DNA from: Hwangdonia lutea
Lineage (GTDB): Bacteria > Bacteroidota > Bacteroidia > Flavobacteriales > Flavobacteriaceae
Length of the DNA: 64,000 nucleotides
Direction of reading: 5' to 3'
Assembly (NCBI RefSeq): GCF_032814565.1
Contig: NZ_CP136521.1
Location: 248,001 to 312,000 of the forward strand
The notes under the pieces are model-generated. The model saw only the letters and a list, made by a program, of their open reading frames with translations, did not search any database and had not been told where the DNA came from. Every line of letters begins with the position of its first letter. The stretch's first letter is position 1. Shown one piece after another: positions 37,448 through 46,242 of the stretch. A program made the translations under genes and the position numbers.

Positions 37448-38458
37448 TTAGCCAAGTTTATCAATAAGTCTTGCGGTTAAAACTTTTTTTTCATTTAATT
37501 GCGAAGTTGAATTAATTTGACGCATTAATAACCTCATTGAAACTTCCCCTAATTTTTCAACTTGTTGAACTGCCGATACATAAGGAATCCCTAACAGCTC
37601 CAAATATCTGGAACTATCAAAACAGCCAATTCCTAAATTTCTACCACTAGATTTGTTGTATTCTCTAATAATCTTACCGCCTTCAATAGCCATGGTATTG
37701 TTAAAGAAAAAAATCGAATCAATATCGTGGTTCTCTATTAAATCTTTCACATTAGTTTCAATTTCTTGCTCATTATTAATATGGGAAACCTTTCTAATTA
37801 TTTGGTGATTGAGTTCTAATTCAAACTCTTTAAGTGCTTTAACATATCCTTGATATCTGTATCTTACCACCGAAGAATCCGTTCCGTGGGTAATGTACCC
37901 TATTTTTTTATTACCATTTTTAATTAGCCTCTTTACAATCTCGTAAGATCCAGACAAATTATTGGCCACTACGATATTACTTTCATTTTCAGAAAAATAC
38001 CTATCTATTAATACAATGGGAAAACCACTGTTTTGTAACTTCATTAAATTATCCCGATCTCCCTTTGCTGGAGATATAATTAGGCCATCTATCTTTTTAT
38101 CATAAAATAAATTGATCAACTCGGTAGATCTTTTATCATTTTCGTCCGAGCTTCCAAAAATCACATGATACCCATGTTCGGTTGCCTCATCTTCAATACT
38201 ACGAGCTATTTTAGAATAAAATGAATTAGAAATATCGGCTACTATAAGCCCAATAGTATTCGATTTTCCTGTTCTTAAAGCTTGGGCCATGGGATTGGCT
38301 TTATAGCCCATTTCATCTGCTTTCTTTAGTATTTTTTCAACCATGGCATCACTTACGCGCATTTCTTTTGCTTTACCATTCATAACAAATGAAATCAATG
38401 ATTGAGACACCCCTAATTCTTTTGAAATATCTTTAAGACTTACTTTTTTAAACCCCAT
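37448..38458 (-). CDS. LacI-family transcriptional regulator
   Basis: The 336-residue protein has the LacI helix-turn-helix at about residues 6-26 (SLKDISKELGVSQSLISFVMNG), a hinge helix region (ANPMAQALRTG) and a periplasmic-binding-protein-like effector domain starting NTIGLIVADISNSFYSKIARSIE. It lies directly upstream of the PUL2 susC gene on the same strand, with two matching palindromes in between, so it very likely represses (or controls) PUL2. The effector should be a sugar released from the PUL2 glycan. The 259-bp gap to susC suggests separate promoters. Confidence 0.93.
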   Translation of the reverse strand: MGFKKVSLKDISKELGVSQSLISFVMNGKAKEMRVSDAMVEKILKKADEMGYKANPMAQALRTGKSNTIGLIVADISNSFYSKIARSIEDEATEHGYHVIFGSSDENDKRSTELINLFYDKKIDGLIISPAKGDRDNLMKLQNSGFPIVLIDRYFSENESNIVVANNLSGSYEIVKRLIKNGNKKIGYITHGTDSSVVRYRYQGYVKALKEFELELNHQIIRKVSHINNEQEIETNVKDLIENHDIDSIFFFNNTMAIEGGKIIREYNKSSGRNLGIGCFDSSRYLELLGIPYVSAVQQVEKLGEVSMRLLMRQINSTSQLNEKKVLTARLIDKLG

Positions 38459-38608
38459 AGTTTGTTTTAATTTATGTTGACAAGATTCAACGTAATTAAA
38501 AAATTAATACAGCAATTATAATATTCTTTAAATTGATTGAAGCTATTTTTTTAAATTTTTTTAAGAAATCTGACTCAAAAAAGTTAAGTTTATTCGCTTT
38601 ACTTTCTT

Positions 38609-38616
38609 TATTTTTG
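38609..38616 (+). promoter_or_regulatory. -7 element of the tRNA-Leu gene
   Basis: TATTTTTG matches TAnnTTTG exactly and ends 13 bp before the tRNA. No clear -33 TTG was found at the right distance. Confidence 0.45.
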
Positions 38617-38629
38617 CAATCTTCATTAT

Positions 38630-38714
38630 GCGCACGTGGCGGAATTGGTAGACGCGCTGGCTTGAGGGGCCAGTATCCGTTTAGGATGTGGAAGTTCGAA
38701 TCTTCTCGTGCGCA
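38630..38714 (+). tRNA. tRNA-Leu (anticodon GAG)
   Basis: The acceptor stem pairs GCGCACG (38630-38636) with CGTGCGC (38707-38713), and the discriminator A is 38714. The anticodon stem CTGGC/GCCAG encloses the loop TTGAGGG, giving anticodon GAG. The long class II variable arm and the T-loop GTTCGAATC are present. CCA is not encoded, as is usual in this group; the CCA-adding enzyme gene is also in this window. Confidence 0.97.
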
Positions 38715-38784
38715 CTTTTACTTCAAAAACAATTCTCTTTTTAAGTATTTCGTTTAATTCCACCTGTTTATTAATTTTTATTTC

Positions 38785-38798
38785 TATTTTTGTTTAAC
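38785..38798 (+). promoter_or_regulatory. Promoter of the CarH-like gene with a regulator half-site
   Basis: TATTTTTG (38785-38792) matches TAnnTTTG, and TTGTTTAAC (38790-38798) overlaps it. The latter is identical to the left arm of the inverted repeat at crtI, suggesting autoregulation. Confidence 0.5.
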
Positions 38799-38813
38799 AT
38801 AAATTAATTATAA

Positions 38814-39713
38814 ATGAACAATATTCAGGTCAACTTCAGCATAAAAGATTTGGAAAATCTTACTGGTATAAAGGCCCATACTATAAGAATTTGGGAAAAG
38901 CGTTATAATTTACTCAGTCCAAATAGAACCGAAACCAACATTAGAAACTACAGTTTAAACAGTTTACAGAAACTGTTAAACATCTCTTATTTAAACAACA
39001 ATGGGCTAAAAATATCTAAAATTGCCAGTTTAAAAGAAGAGGAAATACCAATTAAAGTTAGAGAAATTGCATCGAGAGCCCAAGTGGAAGACCATGCCAT
39101 TAATGCCTTTAAAATGGCGATGATTAACTTTGATCAGGTTCTTTTTTACAATACATACAATAACCTTATAGAAAACAAAACCTTTAGCGATATATTTTAC
39201 ACGGTGTTTTTACCTTTGTTAAACGACGTTGGTTTACTTTGGCAAACAAGCACGATTACCCCAGCGAATGAGCACTTTATTTCCAATCACATCAAGCAAA
39301 AAATTCTTATAAACATTGAAAGACTGCAAAGCTTGGAACCCAAACCTAATTCTAAAACATTTGTTCTGTTTTTACCTGAAAACGAAATACATGATATTGG
39401 CTTGCTCTTTATAAATTATCAATTAAGAAGTAAAGGTTACCATACTATTTTTCTTGGCGAAAGCGTGCCTATGGATAGCTTAAAAGATTTACACGAATTT
39501 TTTGACGACATTACGTTTATATCCTATTTTACCATATATCCTGAAGCAGAAACCATTGAAGATTATCTAAATAAATTTAATAAATTGCTCTTGGAAAATA
39601 GGCCATCTAGTTTTATGGTTTTAGGCTCAAAACTCGCCTCAGTAGAATTATCTAACCTGCCTGAAAAAGTAAACGTGTTTAATTCTATTGAAAATTTAAT
39701 AAAAAATTTATAA
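38814..39713 (+). CDS. CarH/LitR-like MerR regulator with cobalamin-binding domain
   Basis: The 299-residue protein has a MerR-type winged helix-turn-helix (residues 7-75, SIKDLENLTGIKAHTIRIWEKRYNLL), a four-helix B12-binding cap with the Trp143...Glu153-His154 set spaced as in Thermus CarH (W131, E141, H142), and a B12-binding Rossmann domain with E-x-H-x-x-G at 191-196, where His193 is the lower cobalt ligand. CarH proteins repress carotenoid genes in the dark through adenosylcobalamin and let go in light. The gene directly precedes crtI, by 46 bp. Gln144 replaces the His that ligates cobalt after photolysis in Thermus CarH, so the light response may differ. Confidence 0.88.
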   Translation: MNNIQVNFSIKDLENLTGIKAHTIRIWEKRYNLLSPNRTETNIRNYSLNSLQKLLNISYLNNNGLKISKIASLKEEEIPIKVREIASRAQVEDHAINAFKMAMINFDQVLFYNTYNNLIENKTFSDIFYTVFLPLLNDVGLLWQTSTITPANEHFISNHIKQKILINIERLQSLEPKPNSKTFVLFLPENEIHDIGLLFINYQLRSKGYHTIFLGESVPMDSLKDLHEFFDDITFISYFTIYPEAETIEDYLNKFNKLLLENRPSSFMVLGSKLASVELSNLPEKVNVFNSIENLIKNL

Positions 39714-39727
39714 CTAATTTTAGATTA

Positions 39728-39759
39728 TTGTTTAACTTTTTTATATATTTGTTAAACAA
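39728..39759 (+). promoter_or_regulatory. Inverted-repeat operator and -7 element at crtI
   Basis: TTGTTTAAC (39728-39736) and GTTAAACAA (39751-39759) form a perfect 9-bp inverted repeat with a 14-bp spacer. The spacer holds TATATTTG (39744-39751), an exact TAnnTTTG element. The crtI ATG starts at 39760, directly after the repeat. The CarH-like protein is the obvious binder (inference). Confidence 0.7.
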
Positions 39760-41223
39760 ATGAAACAATCAGTTAGTATAATAGGCTCAGGATTTTCTTC
39801 GTTAGCAGCGTCTTGTTATTTAGCGCAAGAGGGCTATAAAGCAACAGTTTTTGAGAAAAATAAAACCATTGGTGGTCGTGCAAGACAACTTAAAAAGGAT
39901 GGCTTTGTTTTTGATATTGGTCCCACTTGGTATTGGATGCCCGACGTTTTTGAACGGTTCTTTGCCGATTTCAACAAAAAACCTTCAGATTACTATACGT
40001 TAGAAAAACTCAATCCGGCTTACAGCGTTTATTTTGGAAAAGACGATTTTATAACGATTGAAGATACGCTGGAAAAAATCATCAAAGCTTTTGAAAAAGA
40101 AGAATCCGGTAGCTCAATAAAATTAAAAAAGTTTATTAGCGATGCTAAAGATAATTACAATGTCGCCATAAAAGATTTGGTTTACAATCCTGGTATTTCA
40201 CCGTTAGAGCTGATTACACCAACAACCATAAAAAAAATAAATCAGTTTTTTAGCACTATAAAACGAGATGTAAGAAAGGAATTTAAAAACGAAAGATTGA
40301 TTAAAATCTTGGAGTTTCCCGTTTTGTTTTTAGGCGCCAAACCAAGTGACACACCGTCGTTTTATAGTTTTATGAATTATGCCGATTTTGGTTTGGGCAC
40401 TTTTCACCCTAAAAAAGGGATGTACCAAGTGATTTTAGCTATGGAAAATCTCGCTAAAGAACTTGGTGTAACGATTAAAACAGAAACCAATATTGATAAA
40501 ATTATAGTTGAAAACGGAACAGCAAAAGGCATTGTTTCAAATGACAATACTTATTTGTCGGATATTGTTGTAAGTGGCGCAGATTACCACCATACCGAAA
40601 CCCTTTTGGAGAAATCATACAGACAGTACACAGAAAAATACTGGAGCAAAAAAACATTTGCCCCCTCTTCCCTACTATTTTATGTTGGTTTTAATAAAAA
40701 ATTAAAACAGGTCAACCATCATACTTTATTTTTCGATGTCGATTTTGAAACCCATGCCAAAGCTATTTACGATAACCCAAAATGGCCGGAAAACCCACTA
40801 TTTTATGCCAGTTTCCCTAGTAAAACCGATTCGAGTACAGCACCCCAAAACAAAGAAGCTGGTATATTTTTAATTCCTCTTGCTCCAGGGCTCGCAGACA
40901 CAGAAGCACTTAGAGAACAATACTTTGAAAAAATAATCACGCGATTTGAAAATTTAACTTCACAAAGTGTAAAAAAAGACATTATATTTAAAGAAAGTTT
41001 TTGCATTAACGATTTTATAAACGATTACAACTCCTATAAAGGCAATGCATACGGAATGGCAAACACGCTGTTACAAACAGCATTTTTAAGGCCTAAACTG
41101 AAAAGCAAAAAAGTAAACAATTTGTATTTCACAGGGCAATTAACCGTACCCGGTCCCGGAGTTCCACCGTCGTTAATCTCAGGGAAATTAGTGGCAAACC
41201 TCGTAACAAAACACCATAGTTAA
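39760..41223 (+). CDS. crtI: Phytoene desaturase
   Basis: The 487-residue flavoprotein has the N-terminal FAD-binding motif (SIIGSGFSSLAASCYLAQEGYK, then GRARQL) and the carotenoid-desaturase C-terminal signature (YFTGQLTVPGPGVPPSLISG). Bacterial CrtI turns phytoene into lycopene in four desaturation steps. The start codon directly follows the inverted-repeat promoter, and if the -7 element there is used, the transcript would have almost no leader. crtB follows by 5 bp. It is the first structural gene of the carotenoid operon. Confidence 0.96.
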   Translation: MKQSVSIIGSGFSSLAASCYLAQEGYKATVFEKNKTIGGRARQLKKDGFVFDIGPTWYWMPDVFERFFADFNKKPSDYYTLEKLNPAYSVYFGKDDFITIEDTLEKIIKAFEKEESGSSIKLKKFISDAKDNYNVAIKDLVYNPGISPLELITPTTIKKINQFFSTIKRDVRKEFKNERLIKILEFPVLFLGAKPSDTPSFYSFMNYADFGLGTFHPKKGMYQVILAMENLAKELGVTIKTETNIDKIIVENGTAKGIVSNDNTYLSDIVVSGADYHHTETLLEKSYRQYTEKYWSKKTFAPSSLLFYVGFNKKLKQVNHHTLFFDVDFETHAKAIYDNPKWPENPLFYASFPSKTDSSTAPQNKEAGIFLIPLAPGLADTEALREQYFEKIITRFENLTSQSVKKDIIFKESFCINDFINDYNSYKGNAYGMANTLLQTAFLRPKLKSKKVNNLYFTGQLTVPGPGVPPSLISGKLVANLVTKHHS

Positions 41224-41228
41224 TAGAT

Positions 41229-42068
41229 ATGAAATCACTTTTTGATACCGTTTCGTATAATTCCAGCAAGCTTGTAACTAAAACGTACAGTACGTCTTTT
41301 TCATTAGCCACAAAAATGCTGCACGGCTCTATTAGAGGTCATATATACAACATTTATGGTTTTGTGCGTTTTGCCGATGAAATTGTTGATTCCTTTCACA
41401 ATTTCAATAAAGAAGCGCTATTTAATAGATTTAGTGAAGATTTAGAACTCGCCCTAAAAAATAAAATCAGTTTAAATCCCATTTTAAATTCATTTCAGCA
41501 CACCTTTCACAAATACAGCATTGATAAAGATTTGGTTGATGCTTTTATGGATAGTATGCGCATGGATTTACATAAAACCAAATACCTAACCGAAGATGAA
41601 TTTAAAGCCTACATCTATGGTTCGGCAGATGTTGTGGGTCTTATGTGTTTGAAAGTATTTGTTAAAGGCGATAATGAAAAATATAATGAATTAAAAGAAA
41701 TGGCCATGTCATTGGGTTCTGCGTTTCAAAAAGTGAATTTTTTAAGAGATTTAAAGGCCGATTTTGAAGGTTTAAACCGAACGTATTTCCCGAATACAGA
41801 TTTGAAAAACCTTGATGAATTTTCAAAACAAAGCATCATTGATGATATTGAACTAGATTTTGAAAAAGGATTAAACGGCATAAAAAAACTGCCTATTGAA
41901 GCCAAATTTGGTGTATTTATGGCATACAGATATTACAGACAATTATTGAAAAAACTAAAAAATACACCTGCTCTACAAATTAAAAACGCGCGTATTCGGG
42001 TTTCAAACCCAAAAAAAGTAGAGCTCTTAATGAGAAGTTATGTAAAATATCAACTAAATTTAATGTAA
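41229..42068 (+). CDS. crtB: Phytoene synthase
   Basis: The 279-residue protein belongs to the squalene/phytoene synthase family. The first aspartate-rich motif is in GFVRFADEIVDSFH and the second in FLRDLKADFEGLNRTYFP, both needed for Mg-diphosphate binding. It joins two GGPP molecules into phytoene. The GGPP synthase gene is not in the window. It is 5 bp after crtI and 9 bp before crtZ, so co-transcribed. Confidence 0.95.
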   Translation: MKSLFDTVSYNSSKLVTKTYSTSFSLATKMLHGSIRGHIYNIYGFVRFADEIVDSFHNFNKEALFNRFSEDLELALKNKISLNPILNSFQHTFHKYSIDKDLVDAFMDSMRMDLHKTKYLTEDEFKAYIYGSADVVGLMCLKVFVKGDNEKYNELKEMAMSLGSAFQKVNFLRDLKADFEGLNRTYFPNTDLKNLDEFSKQSIIDDIELDFEKGLNGIKKLPIEAKFGVFMAYRYYRQLLKKLKNTPALQIKNARIRVSNPKKVELLMRSYVKYQLNLM

Positions 42069-42077
42069 TTTTAAGCG

Positions 42078-42527
42078 ATGCAAACCTTACTTTGGATACT
42101 TGTTTTTTTAGGCACCTATTGCTTTATGGAGTTTATGGCGTGGTTTACACATAAATACATTATGCACGGGTTTTTATGGAGCCTACATAAAGACCACCAC
42201 AAAAAAGATCACGATAGTTGGTTTGAACGCAACGACCTGTTTTTTATTTTTTATGCCATCGTCAGTATTGGTTTTTTTCTACTTTGGAGGTATAACGACC
42301 TTTGGATTGGTCTGCCCATTGGCATTGGCATTTTCGCATACGGCCTATCGTATTTTATAGTACATGATATTTTTATTCACCAACGTTTTAAACTCTTCAG
42401 GAATGCCAATAATTGGTATGCCAAAGGTGTGCGGCGTGCCCATAAAATACACCACAAGCATTTGGAAAAAGAAAAAGGTGAATGTTTCGGGATGCTGTTT
42501 GTGCCCTTTAAATATTTTAAAAAATAA
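42078..42527 (+). CDS. crtZ: Beta-carotene hydroxylase
   Basis: The 149-residue membrane protein has the di-iron histidine motifs of the fatty-acid-hydroxylase/CrtZ family: HKYIMH (HxxxxH), HKDHH (HxxHH), HDIFIH and HKIHH (HxxHH), with hydrophobic segments at the start and in the middle. It hydroxylates the beta-ionone rings at C3 and C3', giving zeaxanthin. It is placed between crtB and crtY. Confidence 0.95.
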   Translation: MQTLLWILVFLGTYCFMEFMAWFTHKYIMHGFLWSLHKDHHKKDHDSWFERNDLFFIFYAIVSIGFFLLWRYNDLWIGLPIGIGIFAYGLSYFIVHDIFIHQRFKLFRNANNWYAKGVRRAHKIHHKHLEKEKGECFGMLFVPFKYFKK

Positions 42528-42542
42528 CATTAAACTTAATCG

Positions 42543-43691
42543 ATGTCCCATAGTTCCCATTTCGATTACATCATTATAGGAACTGGTTTAGCTGGTTTAC
42601 AATTGGCTTTAAAAATGGCTTCCGATGTTTTTTTTGATGACAAACAAATTGCGTTAATTGACTATTCCAAAAAAAACACAAACGATAAAACTTGGAGTTT
42701 TTGGGAAACTGAAGCTTCGCAATGGAGTAACATCATTCATAAATCTTGGCGCAAAGCTTCGGTTATTACGTCGCAAAAAACGATCGATTTACAGCTTAAA
42801 CCTTATGTTTATAAATCCATTCGTTCTATTGATTTTTACAATAAAGCTACATCTAAACTCAAAAAACACAGCAATTTTCATTTTATAATAGATCGTGTAA
42901 ACTCGGTAAAAGAAGAAAATGAAAGCGTTATTATTACCGCAAAACAGAATACATTCACAGCCTCGCATGTTTTTGATAGTCGAGTTCCCGAATCCTTTTC
43001 ATTAAATTCTAAACACAACATATCCATCAATCAACATTTTAAAGGTTGGATTATTAAAACTGATTTTGGAGCGTTTGATGACTCTAAACTTATTATGATG
43101 GATTATCGCTTAAAAGACGGCAATCAAACTACATTCACATACGTTTTGCCATTTTCTAAAACAGAAGCTTTGGTGGAATTCACCTATTTTACAGAGCAGC
43201 TTGTAAATGAAGAAACTTACGATAAATTCATTAAAACCTATATTAAGGAATATCTAAACATTGACAATTATACCATCGCTGAAACTGAGACTGGAATAAT
43301 TCCAATGACCAATTTTCCATTTGAAAAATACCATACCAAACGCATCACTAAAATTGGCACCGGCGGTGGCTGGGTAAAGGGTTCCACAGGTTATTCGTTT
43401 AAACACACCGAGAAAAAAACCACAAAAATTGTTGAGAATATTAAAGCCAATAAAACACCTTCAAACCATTTGATTAAAAGGAAATATAAGTTTTATGACA
43501 AGGTGTTTTTAAAAGTTTTAAAAGATGAAAACGGTAAAGGCGAATGGATTTTCCAACAGTTTTATGCTAAAAATTCGGTGAAAACCATGTTTAAATTCCT
43601 TGATGAAGAGTCTACATTTTTTGAAGACTTAAAAATCATGTCCTCACTTTTTTCACTTAGTTTTATAAAAGCTTTTTTTAGGACGCTTTAA
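42543..43691 (+). CDS. crtY: Lycopene beta-cyclase
   Basis: The 382-residue flavoprotein starts with a dinucleotide-binding motif (YIIIGTGLAGLQLALKMASD) and has the cyclase segments NDKTWSFWE and HVFDSRVPE, plus the GGGWVKGSTGYSFKHTEKK region near residue 280. It converts lycopene to beta-carotene; together with CrtZ the end product should be zeaxanthin, the usual yellow pigment of Flavobacteriaceae. It is the last gene of the operon; a small convergent membrane-protein gene begins 49 bp downstream. Confidence 0.94.
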   Translation: MSHSSHFDYIIIGTGLAGLQLALKMASDVFFDDKQIALIDYSKKNTNDKTWSFWETEASQWSNIIHKSWRKASVITSQKTIDLQLKPYVYKSIRSIDFYNKATSKLKKHSNFHFIIDRVNSVKEENESVIITAKQNTFTASHVFDSRVPESFSLNSKHNISINQHFKGWIIKTDFGAFDDSKLIMMDYRLKDGNQTTFTYVLPFSKTEALVEFTYFTEQLVNEETYDKFIKTYIKEYLNIDNYTIAETETGIIPMTNFPFEKYHTKRITKIGTGGGWVKGSTGYSFKHTEKKTTKIVENIKANKTPSNHLIKRKYKFYDKVFLKVLKDENGKGEWIFQQFYAKNSVKTMFKFLDEESTFFEDLKIMSSLFSLSFIKAFFRTL

Positions 43692-43740
43692 TATAGCAAT
43701 TAATCATTCCTTTTAAGCTAGTAAACCGCTCTTAAAAACG

Positions 43741-44097
43741 CTACTTATATAATCGTTTTTGAAATAAATAAAACAAGCCAGAACCTGTAACATACATAAC
43801 AACATCAATAATATCAGCCGTATAACGGGCATTATACTTTGGCAGCAACCACTCGAAATACAAGGCATAAAATGCTGTTAAAACTATAATTGGCCCCAAC
43901 GGAATATATAAACTATCGTTATTATTTATGAGTCGAACCACCACCAAACATAAACTTAAAACAAAAGGCATACACAGTAAATCGCCGAGGTAAAAATAGA
44001 CCCAATCCGGTAAAACCACATGGCTTATTTTTGCCAAATAAATGACAATTGCCATGATGCAAACACTTATAAAAAACGGATGTTTTAAAATTTTCAT
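43741..44097 (-). CDS. Small integral membrane protein, function unknown
   Basis: I place the start at ATG 44097, giving 118 residues (MKILKHPFFIS...), because it overlaps the stop of the upstream gene by 4 bp (ATGA). A longer frame starting 20 codons earlier is open but lies inside the other gene. About four membrane segments are visible (FISVCIMAIVIYLA, LGDLLCMPFVLSLCLVVV, LGPIIVLTAFYALYF, DVVMYVTGSGLFYLF). It resembles short flavobacterial proteins often labelled magnesium citrate secondary transporter, a label I do not trust. Confidence 0.68.
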   Translation of the reverse strand: MKILKHPFFISVCIMAIVIYLAKISHVVLPDWVYFYLGDLLCMPFVLSLCLVVVRLINNNDSLYIPLGPIIVLTAFYALYFEWLLPKYNARYTADIIDVVMYVTGSGLFYLFQKRLYK

Positions 44098-44399
44098 GCA
44101 GCAATAGATGTTATTATCCAAGCGATAAACATACCAATAGACATGACCACCACCCAAATAGACCGAAGCAGTTTTACAAACACACGTACAAGAAAAAAAC
44201 GGTGATCTTTGTACTTCTGGTAAAACGATGGGTTGTTTTCTTTCTCTAAACGGCGTTGCTCTAAACGGCCTTCTTGTTCTTTTTTGTAAGCTAATTCACG
44301 ACGTTTTTTATACGATAAAAGCGCATTGCAATTAGAGCAATAATCTCTGTTAACATTATAAATACCGCAATTCAGGCACTTGATATTCCGAATACTCAT
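44094..44399 (-). CDS. Zinc-ribbon protein with C-terminal membrane segment
   Basis: The 101-residue protein has an N-terminal zinc ribbon (CLNCGIYNVNRDYCSNC, a CxxC-x9-CxxC set), a charged coiled stretch (about 32-60) and a C-terminal hydrophobic helix (VKLLRSIWVVVMSIGMFIAWIITSIA). It is coupled by a 4-bp overlap to the downstream membrane protein. Function unknown; the fold suggests a membrane-tethered adaptor. Confidence 0.7.
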   Translation of the reverse strand: MSIRNIKCLNCGIYNVNRDYCSNCNALLSYKKRRELAYKKEQEGRLEQRRLEKENNPSFYQKYKDHRFFLVRVFVKLLRSIWVVVMSIGMFIAWIITSIAA

Positions 44400-44550
44400 A
44401 TTACTCCTTAATATTAATTGTAAAGGTATTAATAATTAGAATATTCGTATGGTTTCTGCTTAAAAGCACTATTAAATTTTATTCCCAAGTGTATTTAAAA
44501 CTTTTAAGAGAAGTAGACGATTATCAGATTTTCAAGCGTTTTTAATAATG

Positions 44551-45513
44551 CTAATTAACCACATTAATAGGATCTCCTTCCAAATAAGCTTTTAAATTTT
44601 CAACCGCCGTTTGCATCATTCGGGTTCTCGATGCTTTTGGTGCCCAGGCAATGTGGGGTGTTATAATACAATTTTTGGCACTTAGCAACGGATTGTCCGC
44701 TTTTATGGGTTCGGTTGAAACAACATCAACGGCGGCTCCAGCAACTTTACCCGAGTTTAGGGCATTTTTTAAATCTTCTTCAACTATCAAACCCCCACGG
44801 GATGTGTTAATAAGCATCACGCCATCTTTCATCTTATCAATATTGTTTTTGTTGATAATTCCCGTTGTGGCTTCGGTTTGAGGGCAATGTAAACTAATGA
44901 TATCTGATGCGTTTAGCAGTTCATCCAACGACACATATTTACAGGTTTCGGTTTCCAATTCTGGTTTTTTACTTCGGCTATAAGCCAAAATATTCAAACC
45001 GAAAGCTTGAGCTATTTTAGCTGTAGCTTGACCTATTTCCCCAAAACCAATAATCCCCAAGGTTTTTCCATCCAGTTCTATGAGCGGTGTGTTCCAAAAA
45101 CAAAAATCCAATGATTTGGTCCAAGCTCCGTCCTTTACCGCTTTAGAATGATCGCCCACATGATGGCACATCTCAAGCAGCAAAGCCATAGCAAATTGTG
45201 CCACGGCCTTAGTACCGTAAGTAGGCACATTAGCAACGGTTATACCCAATGCTTTTGCGGTATTAACATCGATTATATTATAACCTGTTGCCAAAACCCC
45301 AATATATTTTAATTGAGGAACCTGCGTTAAAACTTCTTTTGACAATGGGGTTTTATTTGTAAAAACAGCTTCGGCATCGCCTATGTTTTTTATGATTTCT
45401 TCGGTTTCAAAACCAGTTCGGTCATAAACCACTAAATCGCCAAATTGCTCAATACCATTCCAACTTAAATCTCCTGGGTTAAGCGTGTACCCATCTAATA
45501 CTACAATTTTCAC
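44551..45513 (-). CDS. D-2-hydroxyacid dehydrogenase (glycerate/hydroxypyruvate reductase type)
   Basis: I choose the GTG at 45513 (MKIVVLDGYTLNPGDLSW, 320 residues), which matches family N-termini better than an upstream TTG at 45537. The NAD-binding motif GFGEIGQATAKIA, the catalytic Arg in NTSRGGLIVEE, the Glu in the following VVSTEPI segment and the catalytic His in ITPHIAWAPK are all present. Likely reaction: reduction of hydroxypyruvate or glyoxylate with NAD(P)H, or the reverse. The link to the glyoxylate genes of PUL2 is only thematic; the gene is 27 kb away. Confidence 0.88.
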   Translation of the reverse strand: MKIVVLDGYTLNPGDLSWNGIEQFGDLVVYDRTGFETEEIIKNIGDAEAVFTNKTPLSKEVLTQVPQLKYIGVLATGYNIIDVNTAKALGITVANVPTYGTKAVAQFAMALLLEMCHHVGDHSKAVKDGAWTKSLDFCFWNTPLIELDGKTLGIIGFGEIGQATAKIAQAFGLNILAYSRSKKPELETETCKYVSLDELLNASDIISLHCPQTEATTGIINKNNIDKMKDGVMLINTSRGGLIVEEDLKNALNSGKVAGAAVDVVSTEPIKADNPLLSAKNCIITPHIAWAPKASRTRMMQTAVENLKAYLEGDPINVVN

Positions 45514-45583
45514 TTTGATATGCTTTTTAATCCGCAATAAAATTATAGTATTATTTTATGAAAAAAGAAAATATTACGGCGTT

Positions 45584-46144
45584 CTATTTTTTAAGCAGTG
45601 CATCAATGGTACTTCTAACCGAGTCGCTATTCCAATTGGCAGCACCCGTTTTATCAATTACCACCTTGCCCTGTTTGTCTATTAAAAATGTTCTTGGAAT
45701 GCCTCTTACATTAAAAAAATCTGATTGTGAAGCTTGATTGTAGACCTTAAAAGTATAGTTGTTTTTTTCTAAAAACGAATTTATTTTTTTGAATGATTCA
45801 TCTGAAACAAATACAAAGTCAATTTTATCGTTATAGTCATCATAAAGTTTTTGCAAACTTGGCATTTCCGCAATACATGGCGGGCACCAAGTGGCCCAGA
45901 AATTAACCAAAATGACTTTTCCCTTGTTTTCTTCAAAATTAAAAATAGTTCCGTTTTCGTCTTTCAACTTCCAGTTATAATCGGCAATTTGAGATTGCTT
46001 ATTATCGTCTATTATCGATGGGCTAATTAACGCTAAACCTTTTTGAATAAATACTTGTATAGGCTTTCGTGTTTGCGGAATTAACAAAAGGGCTATCATT
46101 ATTAAAAAAATGATGGTGCTTTTTTTAGGCTTATTAATTTTCAT
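45584..46144 (-). CDS. TlpA-like thioredoxin-fold oxidoreductase
   Basis: With ATG 46144 as start (MKINKPKKS) the protein has 186 residues; an earlier non-ATG start would add 12. A single N-terminal membrane anchor (STIIFLIMIALLLIP) is followed by a periplasmic redoxin domain with the active site NFWATWCPPC and the cis-Pro loop VRGIPRTFLID. It is likely to reduce or form disulfides in exported proteins or in cytochrome c maturation. Confidence 0.88.
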   Translation of the reverse strand: MKINKPKKSTIIFLIMIALLLIPQTRKPIQVFIQKGLALISPSIIDDNKQSQIADYNWKLKDENGTIFNFEENKGKVILVNFWATWCPPCIAEMPSLQKLYDDYNDKIDFVFVSDESFKKINSFLEKNNYTFKVYNQASQSDFFNVRGIPRTFLIDKQGKVVIDKTGAANWNSDSVRSTIDALLKK

Positions 46145-46242
46145 GTTTGTAAATAAAAATAACACCCCAAAACTAACCAAAATAAAGCACTTAAAACACT
46201 TTTTATCTCTTTGTATATCTTAAATTACTCTTAAAAAATGGC

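Noticed and set aside
38630-38714. tRNA-Leu as an integration site for the PUL region.
   Set aside because: No duplicated tRNA 3' end, integrase or other mobility gene was seen nearby.
44551-45513. D-2-hydroxyacid dehydrogenase as part of the PUL2 glyoxylate pathway.
   Set aside because: It is separated by the carotenoid operon and has its own context; only the chemistry is related.
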